Below, in pieces: positions 23,710-32,900 of a stretch of DNA of 64,000 nt. The stretch is taken from the NCBI RefSeq assembly GCF_964355755.1, contig NC_092672.1, forward strand, positions 5,084,001 through 5,148,000. Reading direction: 5' to 3'. Below the pieces are notes generated by a model. It was not told where the DNA came from. It saw only the letters and a list, made by a program, of their open reading frames with translations, and ran no database searches. The stretch is from Antedon mediterranea (taxonomy: Eukaryota > Echinodermata > Crinoidea > Comatulida > Antedonidae). The position numbers and the translations under genes are program-made. Position 1 is the first letter of the stretch; every line of letters begins with the position of its first letter.

Positions 23710-26700
23710 TTATACAATGTCAGTTGAGTCCGACTTGCCACTGCACGACCTTGATAACTTTGCGCAGACGTCCGTGACCTCATCCTCCTCATCATTTCGA
23801 AGTCTCTTTTTCTATAAAATAAATAATACAAAACCATTTTACTTAATAGGACCAATGCTGTTTAATTCCTCTTTAGCCATCCAGCTATGTTAAAACAGCA
23901 TTTTTTAAAGAAATAAAAATATTTCTTTGTAAGAACCAAATACCACTTTCTGTAATTTTCAGCCATGTATTCTCTACGTCACAATCAGGACTCAGGACTT
24001 AATTCATTATTGATTGTGCCGTCCATTGGACGGGTATATCGTTTTAATGTTAATTGACAAGTAGACATACCGGTGTGACATTAGGTGGTGGCATGCCATT
24101 TAAAGGTATACCCATCATAGATGCAGCGTGCGCTCTCATTTTACTGTCATCAAGCCATGGATGGTTTATAGCTTGTTTAATTGTAATTCTCCTCTTTGGA
24201 TCCACTGTCATTAGTTTCTTTATTAAATCAATTGCTGGAAAATACAATTGTTAAATTATCTAAGTAAGTAATATTTATTGCTTTCCAAGAACAGTTAAAC
24301 AGCATAACATATGAATGAAAATAAAATAATACAAACGTTAAACATGGAAGGCATGGGATAACCTTTTAAGCCCAAAAGGCTTGTTTCCAAAAGAAAAAAT
24401 ACAACAATGGATACAAAAAAAGATATATTTAATGTCTCTTTAATGTATGCCCACAGTTAAAAACCATTTTACTAACCCTTGCCAGAAGCTTTGTCTACTA
24501 TGGCATGGCAGCCAATGCTGTCAGTGACCCAATAAGGCTGCTTATGAAAGGAATACAGGGTTAAAGGTCACTAAACATACCTTCTTGTGATACTTTTGAC
24601 CAGTATTTAACTGGGAAGTTGTAGCTCCCTCTCGTTATTTGGTCATGGAGACTCATGGTCTTGATTTGGTCAGAGAATGGAGGGTAACCACCTAAGCTGT
24701 TAAAAATAAAATTAATAAAAGTTATTTAAATTATGAATATTGATTTAGTGTGAAGAAGTATGCTATTTTTTTCAAAATGTTCAATATTTGATGTTAAAGC
24801 TGAACATTTTGGTTGGCGGTTAGCAAGCTTTCTTTTCAATAAACAATTCCTTCGTTCGAGTACTGTCTGGTGCCATAAGTATTGTTTTCAAGAAAATAAA
24901 AATCCAATTTGAAAAACTTCGGAACCCCTCCTTTTAGAAACTTTCTTATGCAATAAATGAGGAGAAATATTTAACAACACAATCTATTCAGGGGACACTT
25001 TTTTGGTGCTTTATTGAGTTCTAATGTAATAACATGTTTATGTATATAAACATGTTTGTATGCACTAATAAGAAACCCTTAAAAACAACTAATTATAAAA
25101 CATAGTATACAGAAAGCTGAAAGAACATAATAACATAATACCATATAAATAAGATAACACCAAGACTCCACAAATCAACGGCTTTACTATAGCCTCCCAT
25201 ACCAGCCGTCTTCAATATTTCAGGAGCTAAATATGTCGGTGTTCCGCACATAGTCTTCATGAATGAGTTCTCACCGACAAATTTTGACAAACCAAAATCT
25301 GTCACCTTTATTAATGTGTATTCTTCGTCGGAGGTCAACAGGATGTTTTCAGGTTTCAGGTCACGGTGTGTGATACCTTTGTCGTGTAAGTATTTACAAG
25401 CTGAAACCATTTGAAAGAAGAGCAGTTTTGAAACTTCTTCATTTAGTCTTCCTCTGCTCGTTATCCTGTCAAACAATTCACCGCCCTCTACGAGTTCTAG
25501 CACAATAAACAGCACTTCTGGCGTGTCATACATCTCTTCTATTTTTATAATACATGGCTAAAAATAATTTTTAAAATTTAATTCATGTTATGTAGAGTTT
25601 TGGTTGAGGACATCTTTATACTCCTCCTCCTCCTTTGAGGCACCCCTATTAAGGGTCTTTCACACCCGTTCCGGCACAGGTTGCGGTCCGGCAAATCCAA
25701 TCAAATGTAAACATTTCATTTTTTACGTGGCTATGCGCATATCAATTGCCGCCTAGCGGAGCGTCATGAAAACAAAACTTTGGCGTTCAATTCACCGGAC
25801 CGGAACCGTGCCGGAACAGGTGTGAAAGGCCCTTTAAGGAGACACTATTTTGGGTTCTGAATGTTTCCCCTTAATAATAGGGTTTTTATTGTACAGTATA
25901 TGTTTAACACTACAACCAATTCATTTCAGGGGAAACTTTATTGGGTCCCTAAATAGAGGTTCTACTGTACATTACTATATATTAATTGAAATTGAACTTT
26001 AAAACAAATCCTTATACTTACATGGTTCAAGGCTTTTAAAATATTTACTTCGTCCATAACTTTATCTTGCATATCCTTAATAACAAATAAAATCCATATT
26101 ATTAGAGGCAAAAACTATCTGCTTTACACTATGAGGTTTATATACTAAATACTTCAAACCGGTACCTAAGAAGACAAATAAAGACTAATAATAAAACTTA
26201 CTTTAATTACTCTTCCTCCAATACTGAAAGTCTTTTTTTCAATAATTTTAACGGCAACACGCTTTGGCTGGCTTCCTTCATTCTCAAATGCAAGTCTCAC
26301 CTGACCACATGCTCCCCTAACAAAAACAATGTGAACAAGTATTGTATATACTGTAACTATGAAAATGTCATGTGACTTTCACATCACATCTCGGTATACA
26401 ATACACAGTAAACGGTCTGACAGCCTGAGACTAGTTAGTGCTGATAAAAAATGCTCAACCTTTGTAAATTTCACTCAGATACGTGACATTTTTATTTCTC
26501 TGAAACGGCCTAAAGCTCTCTCTACATTATCAAACTTGATGTGACAAAAAAAATGTGTTGTGCCCATATATGGACATGATGATATCACTACCATATTTGG
26601 GCACATCACACTTTTTTGTCAAACTTGTTTGATAGTATAGACAGAGCTTTAACTTCGATCAACATGTTTGTATGTCACATATTTAGGTCACATAGAGGTC

Positions 26701-29040
26701 AAAGATATCTGTATGTCTGTATCAGTTAGCTTAGTTTCTATACAATTTGTACATCCAGCCTCATGAGGGCAGGAGTCCATTCTCTGTTACAATTTTTTCC
26801 ATTGCAAAAATCATGGAATCCTCATTCTTGCGCTATATATTTTTTGGGTTAGGTAACACAATAATACAAATGATAACATACTTGCCCAGTACTGTAGATA
26901 ATGTATATTTCTTTTTCATTTCCTCAGGCATATTTAAAGTTTCTTGCGTTGAATTCATGAAGACATACGCTAGTGAAAAGAAAATAAGTGATAACATTTT
27001 ATTATAAAGATAGTAAATGTTGATATAAAATTTGGATATTTTTAAGGAATATATTTTTGGAAGGTCCTCGAGATTACTACACATAACCAGAATGCTATTG
27101 GAAATAATACATCCACATGGACTGAGGCTGATATCCTGTTTTACACACCATCAAAGAATAACACTCTGATAATGAAACGATACTTACCTTTGTTCTTGGG
27201 CATTGAGAGAGCAATAACATCATCATTTTTTAGCACACGCTTGTTGAATTTTCCTATAAATAAAACAAATTTATTATTATACAAAAACATTACGATTTTA
27301 TAAATATATCATATGATATTTGATGATGATAAATATATATAAACAACTAACTTATAATTCGTTGTAAATTTAACGCAGATCATGAAAGCGAAAGTGCTCG
27401 ATACAAAATGTAGAGCCAAATAGAAATAAACGATAAAGACGCTAGTAAATTACCAACTGAACATTTTATTGCACTACAGGCTGCTTCATGAGTATTAACT
27501 CAATCTTTAAGTGCTTGGCTCTGAATGATAGTCACAAGTGAATACAAAAAGCTATAATGAAGTTGTAAGGCAAAACTGTTTATGTGAACAATAGTATGCT
27601 AATTAGCAAGTACAACACATCTCTATTTCCTGGACAGTCTATTGTTAACCGAATTCCTATCTAAATTACTGATACCTCAATGATAAATTGATAAACAACT
27701 GATAAATTTATTATTAAACTTCAAGGGACAATTGCGCATTTTGTACTTATTGCTACAACCAATCACAATTCAGTATTGTTGGCTGTTAGTAATCAACTAT
27801 CTAAATAAAGCTCTGTCTACACTAGTTTGACAAAAAAAATGTGATGTGCCCAAATATGGTCGTGACATCATCATGTCCATAAATGGGCACAACACATTTT
27901 TTTTTGTCACATAAAGTTTGATAGTGTAGACAAAGCTTTATTTTATACCTACCAATCTTTTGTCCATTAAGAAATGTTCCATTAGAGCTTTTGTCTTCTA
28001 TGAAAATGGCATTCGATTCATCCTTCGCAAGAAAAACAAAACACAAAAAGCAACAGTTTTTTTAAAACACTTAAAAACAGTATCTTCAAAGATTGACCAT
28101 CCTAATATCCTATTCATTAAATTAAATAGATTGGCAATTTACAAAATTTTCTCCAGCCCCACTTTAGATAATTAATTCCTCAATCCATCATATACTGTAG
28201 TACACTATATACTTTGAGCACAAACTTTTTTTCAATAAATTGCATTATTGTATATTATTTAAGAATTCATCTTATCTTACCTTTGTGATTTGAAAATGAA
28301 TCTTTGAGATCGTTGGAAAGAAGTCTAGTTTTCGACACCCTCTGGTATCGAGACAAACTTCACACAATTTATCTCGACCAAAAGAGTATGATGTGCCTGA
28401 CAAATCTTTAACGAAAAAGGAATTAAAATTATATACAGTGTAAATGTAATACCAAAAATGTTATCCCCCTCTTTGGTGCGCAAAAGTAATCTCGAAAAGA
28501 TGCCCATCTCAAAATCAAGACAACTGGGCTTCTTTTCAAAATAGTATGGGCTTCTTTTTGAGATATACTATTCGAATATCAAGGTGCTTCAATGCCAGAT
28601 AACTTGTAATGCAGATATTTGTGATCAAGTTTATAATACAAAAAAAGCCAATCTTGAAAAGAAGCCCACCTAAGAGTACTAAAAGAAAAATCCCATGGGC
28701 TTCTTTTCAAGATTTTACGGTATATAAACTTATCATAATAACTTCTCAATTATCGCACTGTAACTTTAGATTTTTACTAGATAACATATCATTGTACTAG
28801 AAGAAACAGTACCAAAATTACTGCACACTGTTGAGATGAATGTAATGACAACTTACTGACTGCGCTGAAGGCAGCTTTATACGGAAATAAGCGCCCCCAA
28901 GTTATCGGTTCAGGTTCTTCTTCAGCATCACCATCAATGCAGTCTGTAACATCTTGCGTCGGTACGGTTTCCGCACTTGATATTACTGCCCCCGCTGATG
29001 CCGAGTTATAACTACTGGATGTGTTGGGGTCACTACTCAT
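23710..29040 (-). CDS. CHEK2: checkpoint kinase 2 (CHK2), complete
   Basis: Eleven coding exons on the minus strand, 5' to 3': 28857-29040, 28281-28405, 27953-28022, 27188-27253, 26882-26969, 26202-26316, 26022-26075, 25142-25557, 24581-24696, 24071-24234 and 23710-23811. All junctions are in phase and total 1500 nt (499 residues; human CHK2 has 543). The N terminus is Ser-rich with one TQ (residues 28-29), then [11 protein letters not shown], matching the segment just before the FHA domain. The FHA domain (about 62-150) has [11 protein letters not shown] and [12 protein letters not shown]. The Ser/Thr kinase domain (about 175-445) has the glycine loop [21 protein letters not shown] (catalytic Asp 300), DFG (321) and activation-loop Thr 336 and 340 in [14 protein letters not shown], equivalent to human T383/T387. 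The C terminus has a KKRLR nuclear localisation signal. Family role: nuclear effector kinase activated by ATM after DNA double-strand breaks. An acceptor at 29071 and a likely non-coding first exon near 29539 indicate a spliced 5' UTR. Confidence 0.98.
25610..25975. mobile_element. family B element(s) split by the TTAA MITE
   Basis: Flanking the MITE are GAGGCACCCCTATTAAGG on the left and TTAAGGAGACACTATTTTGG...CTTAATAATAGGG on the right, followed by another GGGGAAACTTTATTGGGTCC...TAGAGGTTCTACTGTAC. These match the family B ends at 18717 and 23221. Boundaries are approximate. Confidence 0.5.
25653..25833. mobile_element. MITE with about 38-bp terminal inverted repeats and TTAA target site
   Basis: Left end GGGTCTTTCACACCCGTTCC, right end the inverted GGAACAGGTGTGAAAGGCCC. 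It is flanked by TTAA on both sides (25649-25652 and 25834-25837). TTAA target duplication is typical of piggyBac-type transposition. It has landed inside a family B element in a CHEK2 intron. Confidence 0.8.
26511..26651. mobile_element. family A MITE, copy in CHEK2 intron
   Basis: Ends TAAAGCTCTCTCTACATTAT and the inverted ATAGTATAGACAGAGCTTTA. The inner part has TGTGACAAAAAAAATGTG and CATATTTGGGCACATCACAC. Same family as 27806, 30992, 41577, 54929, 55222 and 58259. Confidence 0.85.
27806..27940. mobile_element. family A MITE next to a CHEK2 splice donor
   Basis: TAAAGCTCTGTCTACACTAG at the left and ATAGTGTAGACAAAGCTTTA at the right. It ends 12 bases from the edge of the CHEK2 FHA exon 27953-28022, that is, just inside the intron after that exon's donor. 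Confidence 0.88.
28520..28722. mobile_element. short inverted-repeat element with GGGCTTCTTTTCAA motifs
   Basis: GGGCTTCTTTTCAA at 28527 is inverted as TTGAAAAGAAGCCC near 28652 and recurs in direct orientation near 28698, ending in a TTTTACGGTA terminus. It lies in the first coding intron of CHEK2. Possibly one of the elements with a TACCGTA terminus. Confidence 0.5.
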
Positions 29041-29070
29041 AATGTAATTATTGACCAATTTACAGACAAT

Positions 29071-29957
29071 TCTAGAAACTAAAAAACATTTGTAGCATTT
29101 TTTTAACATGATGAATATTTTTGTCGACAAAAGAAACGTTAAAAAATACTAAATTGCTGTAGTAGTGTGTTTGTGGAAGGTAAATAAATATATTTGTTTT
29201 TAATTATTTAAAAACATTACCCACTTATAACCATTTATTTATTGTAGGCCAGGCATGTGTATAACCGCATTCTCGTATAGCCAACTCATGCATAGCCTAC
29301 ATGCAGCACTATGATATGACCTCTTCACACCGTACCACCACCCCACCTCTTTCCTGGGGGAATCCTTTCCTGGGTGGGTTGGCTTACTCGATAGTTTGGC
29401 TTACTCGATAGTTTTAGGCCTACTTTGTAGTGGTTGTATTCAAGCAAAACCGGATTATGAAGATTTAAAAAAATACCTAAATATACTTTATAATTAATAA
29501 ATGCACTTACTACCTTTCTAATATTTCAATTTACTCACTTTTATTATCCGAAAGTTTAATAAACAATCGACTGAGAGAGACACACACAGGTACTCACTCA
29601 CAAAATTCAGCAGTGCAGAGGCGCGTGTAGAAATGTCACGTCGGGGTCATGTTATGACTGTTCTATTGTTTCAGAGGTAAACGATTGATTTTTTTACAAT
29701 TTAAATGTATTCCCAATTTATTAGGTACTAATACAACTATACTTGTGTGTATTAAAATATGGTATTTTATATATTTACATCAAACACTATTTTGGTATTT
29801 ATTGACATGTATATAATAATAAAATAATTCATATTTTGGTTTCCCTAGAAAATGTTGGTGCCTTCCATTCTTAGTTAGGAAATGACAACACAATGCCATA
29901 CACCACCGCACAAAAACATAAACAATAAACTGACGCTGATCAATCTAAAACACCGAC
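29071..29957. promoter_or_regulatory. shared CHEK2/CRCP head-to-head promoter region
   Basis: The CHEK2 start codon (29040, minus) and the CRCP start codon (29958, plus) face away from each other 917 bases apart. The CHEK2 coding exon has an acceptor at 29071 (TTTCTAG on minus) and a good donor (GTGAGT on minus) marks the end of a likely non-coding exon at 29539. That puts CHEK2 initiation near 29640, about 300 bases from CRCP exon 1. The most G/C-rich part (29620-29660) contains TGTCACGTCGGGGTCATG, with a CRE/E-box-like core. Confidence 0.55.
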
Positions 29958-32900
29958 ATGGAGATGTAAGTTTGTGTAAAAATAAAGAAAGGTCTACTAT
30001 ACTAGTCATAGTTTTACTACTAGGGCCCTCTTTATATATAGTACCGATGTCGGTCCAGGTAGTGGCAGGCTAAGCCTAGCTAGCCTGCCTACCTTAGTTA
30101 GGCCGGCCTACGCCTAGGTGGCTAGTAGTATTTCCTAACTAAACCTAACCTAGCTTCTAAAACGTACGGGCCGGGTGCTACTCTGTAGTCTTAGCCAGCC
30201 TAGGCCTAGTATAGAGTAGATTTCTAGCCAGCAGCAGCTAGCCTAGGTAGAATTAGCGCAATTTGAAATGTTTGCTTGATTTATAAATTGCTTTTAATCT
30301 ATTTTATTTTTAAATCTTTTTTTCTATTTTAATAATTTTTAAATTATAATACACTGCCCAATTAAATATAAGATAATTAATCCCCAAGAAATAACACATT
30401 TTTTAAACAAATGTGTAAAATAAAAATATCGTTCAGTATCACTGCTTCAACAATCACTTTATAACCGAGAAAAACTTTTATTCATTTTTAGAGTTGATGA
30501 AAATTCTGCAATGCTTAGCAATTATGAGGTAGGTATAATACATTTAATTTACCTAAATATTTTAAATTGTGTTATTAAATTATTGATATTCATCAACACA
30601 TTTATATTATTATTGATAACTGCTTCACAGGTCTTAACTCTTTTAAAAGAGCTTCAGTCGCAAGGTGATGGTAAAAGAAAGGGCAACAAAATGCACCAGA
30701 ACCTGGCAACAGTATCATACGAGGTATAATTCTGACCCATTTAAAATATTTGTTTTAATAAAGACTTATTTTGTGGCTGGCTGTCAAATGAACGATTTTT
30801 TATTTATTTTTTGTAGACCATCAAGTATTTAGAGAAAACGCCTTGTAATGATCAAACTCCTGAAATTATCAAAAACTTTTTACTGGCTGTGGGACCATAT
30901 AAGTTAACAAAGTAAGCTAATTGATTGCAGTATATTATTTTTAAAAAATAAATACTTATGTAAAAGCAACATTGTAAATGAAACATACCCATACATTATC
31001 AAACTGGTTTGACAAAAAAAGTGTGATGTACCCAAATATAGTGATATAAATTAAATGGGCACATGTTATTAGGTTATATGCAAGATATGCATATAACCTC
31101 TTGATTCTGTCAAAATCTTTATTTATTTATTTATTTATTTATTTATTCTTTCCTTAGCACTATTTTGTCCGTGCATTATCTTGGCATCAGTTTAATCTAG
31201 CTAAGTCATGTTTTCAGAGTATATTCCTCATGGCCAGGAATCGATGTGGTTATATTTTCACGATGCGTAATCAAAAATTACGCGGTCTACGCGCGATTTT
31301 ACGAAATCACGTTTGTAATCATATCTTCACAAGCATGAATCACAATTAAACAAAATTTGGTACTCATAAATTTCAGGTCATATTTCATCATATGGTAATA
31401 AAATTACGTGCGTAGCGCATATAACGCTTGCGTACGTGCGCTTAAAATGTTCAAAATTGTCAAAATTTATTTTCGATGAAATTAGAGTACGTTTCAGGCA
31501 ATTTTAAGCGTTTAAAAAAATTCCATGAGTGCGCAGATTTTTGCACGCGCACTGCGCGTTAAACGTTAATGCGCACTCTTTTTGCCCGATTTCTGTTTTA
31601 CAATCTTTCTTTAATAATATCATCATATTTGATTCAGGTTTCAACTCGAAATTGCGTTATACGAGCACGTCAAAAGTGACTGGCTACGCACGTATAAGTT
31701 AACAAAATGGTGAAAATATGCTAAATTTTAAAATTAATATATATCGTCAGAATGCAGGGGAACACCTATTTTTTATTTCATTTTCTTGAAGTGTATGTAT
31801 CATATGTATGATTTATTATCAAATAAAGAGAAAAAAAGTTGATTAAGTCATCATTAATTGCATATTAAATTTAAAAAAAATAATTTCGACAATCAAACAA
31901 ATTATGACATTTTCTTAGGCCAAAATAACAAACTTAACATTAACTTTCTTCCTTCAAAAATTCATATATTAAAGTTAAAAGTATGTAGTTTGACAGTGCA
32001 TCATTTGTATACATTTTAAAGATGTCATCATAGTAAAAAATTATAATTCATTTCGGTATGTAATAATCTATTTGCATCAAAGTGGTTACTGCATAGTAAA
32101 TACACGGAGGAATTTTTCTACAACTTTTAGTCAGTTGTGTACGGCTCGGTGGTCTGTGCTCGTGTCTATGGCATTCAAGGTACCGAGATCGAGTCTCACC
32201 TTGGGAAACGAAATAAGATTTTTTTTTTATTATCCGTATTGTTTGTTCAAATTTATTTCTTAGTGTATAGATTATACACATGATTTATAATGAAATCTAG
32301 ATAAAAATTAACTGATGTCTTTATTATTATGTAACAACAAATGTGGTTTATGACATTATACGCATATGGATCTTTGATCGGATTGTGATACCGGCTATGG
32401 TGTTCGCGTTAGCAAGGTCCTATCATATATTATAAATAATTAAAGATTCTGAGAAAATCAATCAATCAATATATCTTTTAAAAATCAATTATCTTTATTT
32501 AAATCAATGCATATAACCTATAATTCGTCATAGTGACGAATTAAATCTAGTTGTTATTGTTAACACCGTATTTAAATGAGGGTGATCCATCCAGCTATTG
32601 CTGATCATTAGGGACCCTCAGAGGTTCACAAGACAAACATCTACACAAGATGCTCTACATAAACAAAGTCTTATTACAAGTCTTTGGGAGTGAAGTAATT
32701 TGGTCCTTAGAAAAAATCCTGACATGTGATGGGATTTGAACCCTGGACCCTTGGAGTGGTAGCCAAGCATCATAACCACCAAGCCACAACTCCACTCCAG
32801 CGTAGACATAGCTTTAGAAGATATAAATCAGAGGCAATATTTTAAACATTTCTTACTATTTTAGAGCAGAAAAATTGCAGTTACTGAATCAAAGGCCAAC

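Noticed and set aside
32135-32205. Genuine tRNA gene
   Set aside because: A/B-box-like elements are present but no clean cloverleaf with acceptor stem could be drawn; it sits in a repeat.
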